64,000 nt of DNA from an uncultured Schlesneria sp. (GTDB lineage: Bacteria; Planctomycetota; Planctomycetia; Planctomycetales; Planctomycetaceae): the NCBI GenBank assembly GCA_903899985.1, contig CAIULL010000128.1, positions 1 through 64,000 on the forward strand, given 5' to 3'. Position numbers and translations under genes: made by a program. The notes under the pieces were generated by a model. It had not been told where the DNA came from. It saw only the letters and a list, made by a program, of their open reading frames with translations, and did no database searches. Below are positions 44,991 through 55,760 of this stretch, piece after piece. Every line of letters starts with the position of its first letter. Position 1 is the first letter of the stretch.

Positions 44991-47900
44991 ATGATGATCT
45001 TGATGTCGGTTCGAAAGATGGTTCACAAACCGAAGGCTGCTGCATTGAATCGCTTGAACGACGTTCCTGGTTTGTCTGGCCGATTCAGTCTCCATCGGCT
45101 GATCCCCGTCGCTTTGTTGGCATTGACAATGTCAACACAATTGGCCAGTGCCGTTGAAATCAACCTCAATGGTCACACCTTCACTTTGCCAGACGGATTT
45201 GAGATCGAACTTATCGGACGTTCACCATTGGTCGATCGTCCGATCACGGCTGACTTTGACGAACAGGGTCGCCTTTACGTTGCCGATTCTTCGGGGTCAA
45301 ATGACAAACCGAACCAACAGCTCATCGACCGAACCCATCGCATTGTTCGGCTGGAAGATACCGATGGAGACGGGCAGTTCGACAAGAGCGTTGTCTTCGC
45401 TGACAAAATGATGTTCCCTGAGGGAACGCTCTGGTATGACGGTTCGCTTTATGTGTCTGCTCCACCCAGCATCTGGAAATTGACCGATACCGATGGCGAT
45501 GGCGTCGCCGATCAACGGTCAGAATGGTTTGAAGGTAAAACTCTCACCGGGTGTGCAAATGACCTGCATGGCCCGTATCTGGGCTTGGACGGCTGGATCT
45601 ACTGGTGCAAAGGGGCCTTCGCCGAACAGACTTACGAACAAGCACCCACAGTCGTTCGCACAAACGGGAAAACGAGGTCACACGAGCCCAGTCAACTAGT
45701 GACCAAAGCGTCCCATATTTTCCGTCGCCGGGCAGACGGAACGGGACTGATCGAAAACGTCATGACCGGCGGGATGGATAACCCGGTGGATGTTGTCTTT
45801 ATGCCAGGCGGCGAGAGGATCTTTACGACAACGTTTTTGCAGAACCCTGGCGGCGGTCTGCGGGATGGTTTGATCCATGCCGTTTACGGAGGGGTCTACG
45901 GAAAAGTTCACAACGTCACCAACTTTTATCCTCGTACGGGTGACTTAATGCCGCCTCTGGCCCACATGGGACCTGCCGCGCCCTGCGGGCTGACTCGCTA
46001 CGAGTCCAACATCTTCGGCGATGACTATCGCGACAATCTGTTTGCCTGCCAATTCAATATGTACAAGGTGTCCCGACATTCGCTTGAACGTGACGGCGCC
46101 ACATTCAAATCAACAGACTCAGACTTCGTGGTTTCGAGCAACATCGATTTCCATCCAACAGACCTGATGGAAGATGCCGATGGCAGCCTGATTATTTGTG
46201 ATACCGGCGGTTGGTACACATTGTGTTGTCCAACGTCTCAGCTTACCAAGCCCGATATTCTGGGTGGAATTTATCGCGTCCGACGAACTGGAACGTCAAA
46301 GGTAAACGACCCGCGTGGACTGAAGTTAGACTGGTCCAAACCGATCAACAGCAGTCTCGTGGCGAGACTTGGTGATGCACGTCCCGCGGTTTGTTCAAGG
46401 GCCATGCAGGCCCTGGCAAAGGGGGGTGAAGCGGCGGTTCGAGAATTGACCGCAGCCGTTGATTCGTCGCCGAAAGAACAAATACGTCGCAATGGCATCT
46501 GGACGTTGACCAGAATTGACCATCCGAAGGCAAGATTGGCGGTCCGCAAAGCGATTGCCGACCATGACCAATCGGTTCGACTGGCCGCGCTCAGCTCTGT
46601 AAGTCTCTGGAAAGATAAAGAGGCCATCTCCGCTTTGTACAAATGCCTGGAAGACCCGTCCCTGGCAATCCGAAGAGCCGCAGTCGAAGCGTTGGGAAGA
46701 ATCGACGTCGATTTAGACATCGCTCGCCTGCTTCGATCAGTCGCAATTCCGTCGACCGATCGGGTGTTGCAACATTCAGTGACATTCGCATTGATTGAAA
46801 ATGCGATGCCAGTTGATTTGAGCATCATTCCCAAAGCCTCATTGACGCCGATGATCGAACGAGTGGCGATGATCGCAAACGAACAGATGAAGGGTGGCCA
46901 TGTCGATCCTCAACAGGTCGTCCCGTGGCTCACATCGAAAGAACCATTGCTGCGTGAGACCGCTCAGTGGCTGGTAGGGCGGCACGCTGAATGGGGTGAT
47001 GCATTGGCAGGATACCTGCGCGAACGTCTGGCCGTCAGCAATCTGAACGAGCAGGATCGACAGGAACTCGTACAGCAATTGGCTCAATTTGCGGGAAATC
47101 CTTCAATTCAAACATTGCTGGCGACCGTCGCCGGTCCAGCAGCCAAAGCCACATCAAGAGTCAGACAAATCGCCCTTGACTCCATGCGAGCATCGGGCCT
47201 GAAAGAGTTACCCCTTTCGTGGCTTGATTCGTTGAAGGGGACGATTGTCGAAAGGGATCCGACGTTGTCTCCGATTGCCATCAATACGCTCAGATCATTT
47301 GCCGTCAAAGGAGGTGACGTCGAACTGCAAGCGGCATTGCTGGAGATTGCCAGCAGTCCGACGTTCGCGGACGGAGTTCGTGTTGAAGCGCTTGCGGCAA
47401 TCCCCGATGTCGGAGTGCAACCCGCGGCGGAGCATCTGCAGTTACTCGCCGGCAACCTGGGTGAAGTGTCCAGTGTCAGCACTCGATCCGCAGCAGTCGA
47501 TGCTCTGGTAAAATCAAAGCTTGAACCGGTTTCATTGGCCATTCTTGTTGATTCGATTCCTCAAGTCGGACCTCTCGAGCTGAACCGGTTACTCGGCGCT
47601 TTCGAGCATTGTTCGGATGAAGCCGTGGGACTCAAACTGGTCGCCGCACTCAAGCAGTCTCCGGTTTTGACCAGTCTTCGAGTCGATGCCGTAAAAAGCC
47701 GACTGGCAAAATTTCCAGCCAGCGTGCAGACCGAAGCGGAAGCGCTTTATGCGGCAATCAATGTTGAAGCGGGCAGACAACAGGAAAAGTTGAATGACCT
47801 GGTCGGCAGTTTGACAGGCGGTGACATTCGCCGTGGACAGGTTGTCTTCAACAGCCAGAAGGCGGCATGTTCAGCCTGCCACAACGCGGGGGGATACAAG

Positions 47901-48239
47901 GGAGGCAACATCGGTCCGGATCTTTCCCGGATTGGAAAAATCCGGACCGAACGAGACCTCTTGGAATCGCTGGTTTTCCCGAGTGTTAGTTTTGTTCGCA
48001 GCTATGAACCGGTTCTGGTCGTCACCAAGTCAGGCAAACAGTTTAACGGCCTGATTCGCAAAGAAACGCCAGATGAGATCACGCTGGCCACGGGAGCCAA
48101 GGAAGAGGCCCGCGTCCTGCGATCAGAGATCGAAGAAATCCGCCCCAGCACCGTCTCGATCATGCCCGCCGGTCTCGATACGCAACTGACAAAACAGCAA
48201 TTGGCCGATCTGATCGCCTTTTTGAAGTCAAAACAGTAA
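44991..48239 (+). CDS. PVC-type membrane-bound dehydrogenase/HEAT repeat/cytochrome c protein
   Basis: A 1082-residue exported protein: signal peptide with a hydrophobic region ending in STQLASA. A beta-propeller-like dehydrogenase domain (about 65-440) carries repeated DTDGDG stretches. HEAT-type helical repeats fill about 450-910. A C-terminal c-type haem domain has the CSACH haem-attachment site (Cys960, Cys963, His964), followed by a GQQFNGL-like beta segment. The order propeller-HEAT-CxxCH is the hallmark of a family abundant in planctomycetes. The electron donor is unknown. ATG 44991 has AAGGGA upstream; the frame opens at GTG 44934. Confidence 0.93.
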   Translation: MMILMSVRKMVHKPKAAALNRLNDVPGLSGRFSLHRLIPVALLALTMSTQLASAVEINLNGHTFTLPDGFEIELIGRSPLVDRPITADFDEQGRLYVADSSGSNDKPNQQLIDRTHRIVRLEDTDGDGQFDKSVVFADKMMFPEGTLWYDGSLYVSAPPSIWKLTDTDGDGVADQRSEWFEGKTLTGCANDLHGPYLGLDGWIYWCKGAFAEQTYEQAPTVVRTNGKTRSHEPSQLVTKASHIFRRRADGTGLIENVMTGGMDNPVDVVFMPGGERIFTTTFLQNPGGGLRDGLIHAVYGGVYGKVHNVTNFYPRTGDLMPPLAHMGPAAPCGLTRYESNIFGDDYRDNLFACQFNMYKVSRHSLERDGATFKSTDSDFVVSSNIDFHPTDLMEDADGSLIICDTGGWYTLCCPTSQLTKPDILGGIYRVRRTGTSKVNDPRGLKLDWSKPINSSLVARLGDARPAVCSRAMQALAKGGEAAVRELTAAVDSSPKEQIRRNGIWTLTRIDHPKARLAVRKAIADHDQSVRLAALSSVSLWKDKEAISALYKCLEDPSLAIRRAAVEALGRIDVDLDIARLLRSVAIPSTDRVLQHSVTFALIENAMPVDLSIIPKASLTPMIERVAMIANEQMKGGHVDPQQVVPWLTSKEPLLRETAQWLVGRHAEWGDALAGYLRERLAVSNLNEQDRQELVQQLAQFAGNPSIQTLLATVAGPAAKATSRVRQIALDSMRASGLKELPLSWLDSLKGTIVERDPTLSPIAINTLRSFAVKGGDVELQAALLEIASSPTFADGVRVEALAAIPDVGVQPAAEHLQLLAGNLGEVSSVSTRSAAVDALVKSKLEPVSLAILVDSIPQVGPLELNRLLGAFEHCSDEAVGLKLVAALKQSPVLTSLRVDAVKSRLAKFPASVQTEAEALYAAINVEAGRQQEKLNDLVGSLTGGDIRRGQVVFNSQKAACSACHNAGGYKGGNIGPDLSRIGKIRTERDLLESLVFPSVSFVRSYEPVLVVTKSGKQFNGLIRKETPDEITLATGAKEEARVLRSEIEEIRPSTVSIMPAGLDTQLTKQQLADLIAFLKSKQ

Positions 48240-48249
48240 GAAAATGGAA

Positions 48250-48292
48250 ACACGGAGCAGCCCGAGTGATGGGCTGTTCCGTGTTTTGTTTT
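48250..48292. terminator. Rho-independent terminator
   Basis: A 14-bp stem, 48250-48263 with 48271-48284 (one G-T pair), closes a 7-nt loop and is followed by TTTGTTTT on the plus strand. It lies 10 bp after the cytochrome gene. The other strand carries a weaker T-rich run, so it may also stop transcription from the convergent carB gene. Confidence 0.88.
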
Positions 48293-48338
48293 CCAAACAC
48301 CTTGTCAGTTGGCGTCGACACGTTTCGGTATCACAACT

Positions 48339-51300
48339 TTACGCCGACGGATTGGCTTCACGTGCCCAGTCCTGGATCGCTTTGACTTCGGGAGCCGGAT
48401 GTTCTCGAAGTGCTTCCAGGGCGGAAACGACGGCAATACAGCCAGGCAACGTTGTGACGCACGGTATGCGATTGACCACAGAAGCCGATCGAATGCGTCC
48501 TTCGTCAGTCCTCGCACCCTTACCACTTGGTGTATTGAAGATCAAGGAAATTTGCTTGTTGGCCATGTGATCCAGCAGGTTGGGGCGACCTTCCTGCAAC
48601 TTCTTGACGGTTTCCACTTCCAGGCCATACTCGCGGAAGATTCGGGCAGTGCCACTCGTACACATGATCTTGAAGCCGAGTTCCTGCAGCCGGCGAACTT
48701 GCGGAATGATGGCGTGCTTATGACGACCAGCCAGACTGATGAAGACCGTTCCTGACTGAGGCAACTTGTTGCCCGCCGCAATCTGGCTTTTCGCAAACGC
48801 GATAGGGAACGTATCCGAAATCCCCATCACTTCGCCGGTCGATTTCATTTCGGGGCCGAGGATAATGTCGACACCCAGGAATCGATTGAACGGGAAGACG
48901 CTCTCTTTCACCGATGTATACGCGGGGACAACTTCCTTTGTGACGCCTTGTTCCGCTAACGAGACACCGGCCATGATCTTTGCCGCGATTTTTGCCAGCG
49001 ATACATTCGTTGCCTTGGAGACGAATGGCGATGTCCGGCTGGCACGTGGATTCACTTCCAGGATATAGACCAGGTATTCAGCGGCACTAGACGAAGTGCC
49101 TGGCGTCCCCTTCTCGTCTCCAGATCGTTTCACCGCGAACTGGATATTCATCAATCCGCGAACCTGAAGCTCTTTGGCAAGGGCATAGGTCGCCTGCTTG
49201 ATCTCTTCAATAATCGAAGCGGGCAACGAATAGGGTGGCAGAACACTGGCGGAGTCACCCGAGTGAACCCCGGCTTCTTCGATATGCTCCATCACGCCGC
49301 CGACCAGTGTCAGCGTTCCATCAGAAATCGCGTCGACATCGACTTCGACCGCGTCTTCCAGGAATTTATCCACGAGGACCGGGCGATCGGGCGAAACATT
49401 GACCGCCTCGTTCATGTATTTGGTGACGGAGTCTTCGTCGTAACAGATTTCCATGGCTCGTCCCCCCAGCACGAAGCTGGGGCGAATCAAAACCGGATAA
49501 CCGATTTCGTTGGCGATGGCTCTCGCTCCCTGGGAATCAAAGGCCGTTCCGTTCGGAGGTTGTCGCAAGCCGATCTTTTCGAGGATTCCCTGAAATCGTT
49601 TACGATCTTCGGCCGCGTCGATCATGTCAGGACTGGTGCCGATGATATTGATCCCGGCTGCTTCCAACCCGCGAGCAAGATTCAGTGGCGTTTGACCACC
49701 GAACTGCACGATGACGCCATCCGGCTGCATCCGGTCGCAAATGTTAAGTACGTCTTCTGTCGTCAGTGGCTCGAAGAACAGCAGATCGGATGTGTCATAG
49801 TCCGTCGAAACGGTTTCCGGGTTCGAATTGACCATGATGCTTTCAATCCCCAGTTCGCGCAACGCAAACGAGGCCTGGCAACAACAATAATCAAATTCAA
49901 TCCCTTGTCCGATCCGGTTTGGGCCACCCCCAAGAATGATAATTCGTTTTTTGGCACCTTTCGGTGGAGTTTCGTCTTCTGATTCGTAGCTCGAATAGTA
50001 ATAAGGGGTATAGGCCTCGAATTCCGCCGCACAGGTATCGACTTGTTTGAACGTTGCGACAATTCCCATCTGTTTGCGGGTCGCACGAACTTCGGTTTCG
50101 GTCGAATCCCACCAGAAGGCAAGCTGCTGATCCGAGTAGCCGTGTCGTTTAGCCTTGCGAACGAGATCGGGCGTCGCCTGTTTGAGCGAATTCACTTTGC
50201 GAATTTCGTCTTCGACAAAGATCAAATTCTGGATCTGGTTGAGAAACCACGGGTCGATGTTCGTCAGTTCAAACACCTGCTCAACCGTCATGCCCGCTTT
50301 GAATGCGTAACGGATATAGAACATCCGGTTTTCATTCGGTTTCGAAAGCATACTTTCGATGAGCTCGGTTGTCGGTTGCTTCGACGTCCCCCAAAGATCC
50401 TTTTTGCCTCCACCCAGTCCGAAATGACCAATTTCAAGCCCGCGAAGCGCTTTTTGAAGCGACTCTTGAAACGTGCGGCCGATCGCCATGGTTTCGCCGA
50501 CGGATTTCATCTGTACTGTCAGCTCAGGGTCGGCGTCAGGGAATTTCTCGAATGTCCAACGAGGAATCTTGGTGACGACATAGTCGATCGTCGGCTCGAA
50601 GCAGGCGAGTGTTTCTCGCGTAATATCGTTTTGAATTTCATCGAGCCGGTATCCAACAGCGAGCTTTGCTGCGATTTTCGCAATCGGGAAACCGGTCGCC
50701 TTCGACGCGAGTGCACTTGATCGGCTCACACGCGGATTCATTTCGATGACAACCATCCGACCGTTTCGCGGATTGATGGCGAACTGGACATTGGAACCAC
50801 CTGTTTCGACGCCGATTTCTCGCATGACGGCGATCGTGGCGTCGCGCATCCGCTGATATTCTTTGTCGGTCAAGGTTTGAGCCGGAGCCACCGTAATCGA
50901 GTCGCCGGTGTGAACACCCATGGGATCAAAATTTTCGATCGCACAGATAATGACGACATTATCTGCGTTATCGCGCATGACCTCCATCTCGTACTCTTTC
51001 CAACCAATGATGCTCTCGTCGAGCAGCACTTCATTAATGGGAGAAAGTTCCAGACCCTTCCGTACTTTTTCCTCGAATTCGTCCCGATTGTAAGCGATAC
51101 CACCGCCTACCCCACCGAGCGTGAAGCTGGCTCGGATAATCATCGGCAACCCGATTTCTTCGAGAGCCAGTCGAGCTTCGTCCATGTTGTGAACGATGCG
51201 GCTGTTGCAGACATCCAGCCCGATTTTAAGCATTGCCTGCTTAAAGGTGTCGCGTTCCTCGGCCTTCTTGATCACGTCAACTTTGGCGCCCAGCATCTCG

Positions 51301-51638
51301 ACGCCAAACTTTTCGAGCACGCCGTGTTTCACGAGGTCCATCGCCGTGTTCAGCCCCGTCTGTCCGCCGAGTGTCGGCAACAACGCATCAGGCCGTTCAA
51401 CTTCGATGATTTTCGCGACGTACTCCCAGGTAATCGGCTCGATATACGTGCGATCAGCCATTTCGGGGTCGGTCATGATCGTAGCTGGGTTTGAATTGAC
51501 CAGCACGACTTCGTACCCCTCTTCGCGAAGGGCTTTGCAAGCTTGGGTTCCGGAATAGTCAAACTCGCAAGCTTGGCCAATCACAATAGGGCCAGAACCG
51601 ATAATCAGAATCTTATGAATGTCGTCGCGACGGGGCAC
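48339..51638 (-). CDS. carB: Carbamoyl-phosphate synthase large subunit
   Basis: Makes carbamoyl phosphate from bicarbonate, ATP and ammonia delivered by CarA, for pyrimidine and arginine synthesis. The 1099 residues fit the family. Two ATP-grasp halves are seen, beginning [22 protein letters not shown] and [22 protein letters not shown], and an MGS-like regulatory domain occupies the last 140 residues. I start at GTG 51638, giving the classical MPRRDDI opening; AAGGT lies about 9 bp upstream, while the frame is open to 51683. carA is not adjacent. Confidence 0.97.
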   Translation of the reverse strand: MPRRDDIHKILIIGSGPIVIGQACEFDYSGTQACKALREEGYEVVLVNSNPATIMTDPEMADRTYIEPITWEYVAKIIEVERPDALLPTLGGQTGLNTAMDLVKHGVLEKFGVEMLGAKVDVIKKAEERDTFKQAMLKIGLDVCNSRIVHNMDEARLALEEIGLPMIIRASFTLGGVGGGIAYNRDEFEEKVRKGLELSPINEVLLDESIIGWKEYEMEVMRDNADNVVIICAIENFDPMGVHTGDSITVAPAQTLTDKEYQRMRDATIAVMREIGVETGGSNVQFAINPRNGRMVVIEMNPRVSRSSALASKATGFPIAKIAAKLAVGYRLDEIQNDITRETLACFEPTIDYVVTKIPRWTFEKFPDADPELTVQMKSVGETMAIGRTFQESLQKALRGLEIGHFGLGGGKKDLWGTSKQPTTELIESMLSKPNENRMFYIRYAFKAGMTVEQVFELTNIDPWFLNQIQNLIFVEDEIRKVNSLKQATPDLVRKAKRHGYSDQQLAFWWDSTETEVRATRKQMGIVATFKQVDTCAAEFEAYTPYYYSSYESEDETPPKGAKKRIIILGGGPNRIGQGIEFDYCCCQASFALRELGIESIMVNSNPETVSTDYDTSDLLFFEPLTTEDVLNICDRMQPDGVIVQFGGQTPLNLARGLEAAGINIIGTSPDMIDAAEDRKRFQGILEKIGLRQPPNGTAFDSQGARAIANEIGYPVLIRPSFVLGGRAMEICYDEDSVTKYMNEAVNVSPDRPVLVDKFLEDAVEVDVDAISDGTLTLVGGVMEHIEEAGVHSGDSASVLPPYSLPASIIEEIKQATYALAKELQVRGLMNIQFAVKRSGDEKGTPGTSSSAAEYLVYILEVNPRASRTSPFVSKATNVSLAKIAAKIMAGVSLAEQGVTKEVVPAYTSVKESVFPFNRFLGVDIILGPEMKSTGEVMGISDTFPIAFAKSQIAAGNKLPQSGTVFISLAGRHKHAIIPQVRRLQELGFKIMCTSGTARIFREYGLEVETVKKLQEGRPNLLDHMANKQISLIFNTPSGKGARTDEGRIRSASVVNRIPCVTTLPGCIAVVSALEALREHPAPEVKAIQDWAREANPSA

Positions 51639-51887
51639 GGCGGCGGACCTTGATAGGAGCGTGAGGCGGGCGGAGCGAGCCAAGGCGATTCAGTCCCTGG
51701 CCACTCCACTCCAGGGCCGAATCGCGCAAAACCACCCGAGACTAACAAACGTTTCCAGAGTTTCAAGGAACGAGGGAAGAGTTACTTGGAGAAATCCCGA
51801 TTTCTTCTCCATTGTCCCGTGCGATCTCGCTAAAACCAGCTTAAAATACAAGATGTTCCGGTTTATTCCTCAAATTCCAGGTTCCTC

Positions 51888-52466
51888 ATGATTGTCGAAG
51901 GAATTGTGACGACGCTCAATCGTGGCGACCAGCTGAATATTGCTCCGATGGGTCCGATTGTCGACGAAACGATGACGTCATTCGTATTTCGTCCGTTTCG
52001 GTCCTCAACAACGTACCGGAATCTTAAAGAGCGTCCCTATGGTGTTTTTCATATCGTGGACGATGTACTGTTGATCGCTCAGGCCGCCTTGGACCGCCTG
52101 GAAAAGGCTCCTGCCACGCGCAATGCCGAACGAATCGCCGGACGAGTCCTGACCGACTGCTGTCGGTGGTATGAATTCGAAGTGGCCAGCTTTGACGATT
52201 CGTCGGAGCGGACAACTTGCAACACGACCGTCGTACATACCGGACGGCTTCGAGACATGTTTGGCTTTAATCGAGCCAAACATGCCGTGCTCGAAGCAAC
52301 AATCCTGGCGACCCGGCTGCATCTCGTACCGGAAGCCGACGTTCGAAAGCAGCTTGAAGCCTTAGTCAGCCCGGTCGAAAAGACCGCTGGCCCCCAGGAA
52401 CAGGCCGCTTTCCTGCTGGTAACGAACTTTGTCGAAGACTGGTATCGAAGTTCGGCATCGCGTTAA
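51888..52466 (+). CDS. DUF447-like protein
   Basis: A 192-residue protein that opens with VEGIVTT and continues with NIAPMGPIVDE, FRPFRSSTTYRNL and GVFHIVDD, resembling the DUF447 group, a flavin-reductase-like split-barrel family. I recall such genes in methanogens and in methylotrophs or planctomycetes that use tetrahydromethanopterin, but the link is from memory and not from this window, which has no other C1 genes. The C-terminal half has HAVLEATILATRLHL. ATG 51888 lies 250 bp from the divergent carB start. Confidence 0.72.
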   Translation: MIVEGIVTTLNRGDQLNIAPMGPIVDETMTSFVFRPFRSSTTYRNLKERPYGVFHIVDDVLLIAQAALDRLEKAPATRNAERIAGRVLTDCCRWYEFEVASFDDSSERTTCNTTVVHTGRLRDMFGFNRAKHAVLEATILATRLHLVPEADVRKQLEALVSPVEKTAGPQEQAAFLLVTNFVEDWYRSSASR

Positions 52467-52551
52467 GCCGCTAGAAGCAGTTCGCCTGAAGCTTCCGCTC
52501 CATGAACCCGTGGCCTTTTTCGATACCGACAACGTCAAGTTCCTCAAGTGA

Positions 52552-53034
52552 TTAAAACATTGGTGCACGGCCGCACTGACGGCGGACAACCGCCCATTGT
52601 CCAGCGTGCATCAGCCAATGGCATCCCTGCATCGCGAACATTGACGCACCGGTTGGAGCATACTCAACGCCAGTCGGCTTATCGAAGTCAGCGTCACTCA
52701 TTTTTTCCAATGCGGAAAGCGTTCCTGCATTCGTCACTTCGAACGCGGCCATCAACTCGGCCTTCGTATGAAAATCGGCGGGATTATCGCTATGAGCGGT
52801 TTCCTTCGTGTACTTTTCAGCGAACCCTGCTGGAAGTTCTGGCATCGAGCCAGGGGCGACTTTTTCGATCATGCTGTGCTCGGATGCAATCAGGTGTCCG
52901 ACCTGCCAGGTAATGTGATTACAACCAGGACAGGGCCGCTTCATCATCTCGGCATCGGTCAGGTCGCTGAGGTATCCTGCGGAAATCATTTTTCCGGTAT
53001 CAATCGAAATCTTGAGTGCTTCGCGAACGTTCAT
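52552..53034 (-). CDS. DinB-like metal-dependent protein
   Basis: A 160-residue four-helix-bundle protein of the DinB/YfiT superfamily. The metal-binding triad is His47 in WQVGHL and His139/His143 in HWLMH, in the expected spacing. Members act as thiol-dependent transferases or are of unknown function; the name comes from a DNA-damage-inducible Bacillus gene. It starts 185 bp downstream of the last gene of the membrane-protein operon on the same strand, but nothing ties it to those genes. Confidence 0.85.
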   Translation of the reverse strand: MNVREALKISIDTGKMISAGYLSDLTDAEMMKRPCPGCNHITWQVGHLIASEHSMIEKVAPGSMPELPAGFAEKYTKETAHSDNPADFHTKAELMAAFEVTNAGTLSALEKMSDADFDKPTGVEYAPTGASMFAMQGCHWLMHAGQWAVVRRQCGRAPMF

Positions 53035-53219
53035 GGTTTTTCCTTAATGAAAAATTGATCGCATCTGGATCAGACCCGCAAACCAGTCGGATTGCATCGT
53101 CTCCTCGTCAGACCTTGAAGAACTTGGATCGTGTCGCGCCGTTGTTCAACTGTCAATCAACCAACTCATCTGGCAATCTCGGTCAGGCATGCGCAAGCTA
53201 AGGTGTTATGGTTTTGAAC

Positions 53220-53447
53220 CTATTTTTCCTCGGGAGAATCTCCAAAACACCGTGCTGGCAATCGGATCAGAACACAATTCAAAAATCCGAGCGAAAAAAT
53301 CCAGGCAACCGCACTGTTGGCTGGAAACAAGGCGACCGCGATGATGCTGCCAATGATCACTAACAGATGAATCGAGTGGTACAAAATCAACTGTCGCCGT
53401 GATTTTTGAGTTACTGGCGGAATCTGACCCGACGGCATATTTGGCAT
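53220..53447 (-). CDS. Small two-helix membrane protein
   Basis: A 75-residue protein with a basic start, two predicted membrane helices (about 25-43 and 45-64) and a short acidic end. No family is recognised. It follows the 149-residue membrane protein gene by 24 bp on the same strand and so is probably the last gene of the membrane-protein operon. The frame lies in a lower-GC stretch. Being short and unmatched, it is less certain than its neighbours. Confidence 0.55.
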   Translation of the reverse strand: MPNMPSGQIPPVTQKSRRQLILYHSIHLLVIIGSIIAVALFPANSAVAWIFSLGFLNCVLIRLPARCFGDSPEEK

Positions 53448-53471
53448 GTTGAAACAATGTTGACCGTTGCA

Positions 53472-53921
53472 TTAGTCAAGTATCGATGAAAGTATTATCG
53501 CGACTGTGACCGCGCAGCCACCAATAAAACCCGCAAAAGTATAAAAAAACACGGTCTCGGTTCGATCAATGGGATGGACGTTGCCCCAGTATACAATTGC
53601 CAGCCCAATCGCTGTTGATGCGATCGGTCCAAGAACAATTGATGCGCATCCTAGTGAAAATCGTCGTTTGAGCCGTTTTGCTTTGAATTGCTCTTCAGAT
53701 TCGCCTGTGATGCCTGTCCAACGGCCCCCAGTCGCGATACCCCATACCGCAACAAAAAGCAGTGCAAGCACAAGGACGACGATCATTTGTCCGCCGCGCC
53801 GCCCGTGAATCAGAAGCGAAGGCTTTGCACTGAATACGAAAAACGTCGCAATACCTAATGCGATCGTTCCGATCTGTAAGCGTCGATCAGGCGGTTTTTC
53901 AGCTGGGGTGGTCATGAGCAT
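53472..53921 (-). CDS. Four-helix membrane protein, function unknown
   Basis: A 149-residue protein with predicted helices at about 17-34, 44-61, 93-112 and 123-147 and a basic loop after the second helix (EEQFKAKRLKRR). No family is recognised. It starts 28 bp after the end of the 309-residue membrane protein gene, on the same strand, so it is probably part of that operon or an addition at its end. ATG 53915 is a possible alternative start. Confidence 0.65.
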   Translation of the reverse strand: MLMTTPAEKPPDRRLQIGTIALGIATFFVFSAKPSLLIHGRRGGQMIVVLVLALLFVAVWGIATGGRWTGITGESEEQFKAKRLKRRFSLGCASIVLGPIASTAIGLAIVYWGNVHPIDRTETVFFYTFAGFIGGCAVTVAIILSSILD

Positions 53922-53949
53922 AGCTCAAATGGAATGACGGGATCCCTCT

Positions 53950-54879
53950 TTAGATTCGCACCAGACCCAGCCACTCATCAAACAGGAATTGCAGACGCAT
54001 GGTCAACAGCGTGATGCGTCCCATGACGGTGAGGGCAAACGAAGCTCCGAAGCTGATCATCAGCACCCAGATCCCGACGCGTGAGATCCGTCCGACCAGA
54101 CCTTTATGTTCGACGGAAAAGTAGAAATATGTGACACACGACAAGACGCTGATCACGATCACAATATTTTGAATCGACTGCTTCCAATCCAAGGCACTGC
54201 CACCAGATGCGTCAGCTGAGAATACGACGAGAGGCAGAACCGTGCTGCGGATTTGACGCACAAAATCTGCGTCCAGGAAACTGGTTAATTTCAAACCGGC
54301 TGTTGTGCCAACCACGAAGGCCAATGGCCAGCGACCCATCCAGGCGATCTTGGGAATTAAACGACAAAAGACCATGCAGCCGAGTACGACCGGAACGAGG
54401 TAAAGATAGTCCGCTTTTACATTCGTCGGAGTATCCGGCAAGAACGCATAACGTGCCACATCCGGTGCCAGCTTGACGAGCACCTTGGCGACAAGAACTT
54501 CCCAAAAGTTGGTGACGATCCAGTAACCTGCGGAAACGCCGACGATAATTGACTCAGCCAACTTGTAAAAGACGTTATCACGATAGAGATACGAGAAAAT
54601 GCATAACGTGAGCAGTGCCGCGATCCAGATTCCTGCCGTACGAGAAAAACTCCAGATGGCTTCGGGATCGCCTTTCGCCGCGGGTTCATAGATCACCGTT
54701 TTCACGGCCGCAGAGACGTCGGACGCTTCTTTGGCTGCAGGAATAATCTTACCGGTTGTGGCATCGACGCGCACGACAAATTGCTGGCCGACGCCTCGTT
54801 CTGTTCCAAGACTTTGGAATGCCAGTAGCAAGCAGCCGCCGAGGAACATGGCGGTCCAAAACCGTGTTTCGCGATTCAT
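53950..54879 (-). CDS. Membrane complex subunit 5: six-to-seven-helix protein, unknown
   Basis: A 309-residue protein with an N-terminal signal anchor (about 8-22), a soluble loop of about 60 residues, and then six or so membrane helices from about residue 83 onward, with the RLIPKIAWMGRWPLAFVVGT segment central and a last helix before the C-terminal FDEWLGLVRI. The start ATG overlaps the stop of the upstream gene by 4 bp. No family was recognised. Position and overlap make it a subunit of the same complex as the four genes upstream. Confidence 0.72.
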   Translation of the reverse strand: MNRETRFWTAMFLGGCLLLAFQSLGTERGVGQQFVVRVDATTGKIIPAAKEASDVSAAVKTVIYEPAAKGDPEAIWSFSRTAGIWIAALLTLCIFSYLYRDNVFYKLAESIIVGVSAGYWIVTNFWEVLVAKVLVKLAPDVARYAFLPDTPTNVKADYLYLVPVVLGCMVFCRLIPKIAWMGRWPLAFVVGTTAGLKLTSFLDADFVRQIRSTVLPLVVFSADASGGSALDWKQSIQNIVIVISVLSCVTYFYFSVEHKGLVGRISRVGIWVLMISFGASFALTVMGRITLLTMRLQFLFDEWLGLVRI

Positions 54880-55760
54880 CGACGTGGTGTCCTTCGATAA
54901 CGATTCGCCAGGTGGATTCCGTTTCCGAGTACGATCAGCCCAATCATCAGCCGATGTGCCCAGCGCTGTGCGCCCCCTCGCAAAAAGGCTGGCCGCTTAT
55001 TTCGGTTGGCGTACGGATTCGGATATTTCGCCGCCAGCATTGTTTCGTACTCGATCGCACCGCGGATTCCAGTGACGAGTCCCAGAAGTTGATCGGGGTA
55101 ATACGGGAACAGTTGCGTTGACTGAACCCCGGTGCAGCCGATGGCAATCGGGATCTTCTGCGGCGTCGCCGCGTATTGCACCCACTCCTTGCCGCCAGGA
55201 AACCCTGCCGAGACATTCACGATCAGGTCCATTTCCTTGACGCTCGGGACACCGGACATGATCGAAAGCTCGTCTAAACTGGTTCCCCTGGCGTCCTGCG
55301 GTCTCGCTTTGCGAATATCCGACGACATCTGGCTGATCGCAACAGCGTCACCGGCCAGATAGCCCAGGTTCATGTAGTCGACACCATAGACATATTGCCG
55401 ATCGCCCGAACCAAAGTCCGCCTGAACAACCGCCTTGATCGTCGATTCGATCATCGGTTTTCCCGTTGGCCAGATTGTGACGAAATACAGTTTATGATGC
55501 CGCAGACAGCAGTGCCTGGTAAACCCGAGTGCCATCGGATAAAGCTCGGCGGCCGATGTCGGGTCAAAGTCCATCGCCATCAAGATCCGTGACCCTTCCG
55601 GCAACCGCTCGATCTGATCAAACAGTTTGATCGTGGGTGGCGAAGGAGTCTCATCAGAACCGATCTGTAACAGAATTGGGGACAGAACGGCGAGTGCCAT
55701 TCCCAGGAAAATCCAGCGGCGATCGAGTCCGTTCAGTTTGTTGAGCAATGGGGAAGTCAC
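54876..55760 (-). CDS. Membrane complex subunit 4: soluble domain between two membrane helices
   Basis: A 294-residue protein with a helix at about 14-34, a soluble domain of some 220 residues (about 40-265) and a second helix at 268-286 before a basic tail. In the soluble part, LPEGSRILMAMDFDP, CLRHHKLYFVTIWPTG, DLIVNVSAG and IPIAIGCTGVQSTQL look like strand-loop elements of an alpha/beta fold. It overlaps both neighbours by 4 bp. It is paired in the same operon with a second protein that has a similar helix-domain-helix layout (56467-57519). Function not known. Confidence 0.72.
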   Translation of the reverse strand: MTSPLLNKLNGLDRRWIFLGMALAVLSPILLQIGSDETPSPPTIKLFDQIERLPEGSRILMAMDFDPTSAAELYPMALGFTRHCCLRHHKLYFVTIWPTGKPMIESTIKAVVQADFGSGDRQYVYGVDYMNLGYLAGDAVAISQMSSDIRKARPQDARGTSLDELSIMSGVPSVKEMDLIVNVSAGFPGGKEWVQYAATPQKIPIAIGCTGVQSTQLFPYYPDQLLGLVTGIRGAIEYETMLAAKYPNPYANRNKRPAFLRGGAQRWAHRLMIGLIVLGNGIHLANRYRRTPRR

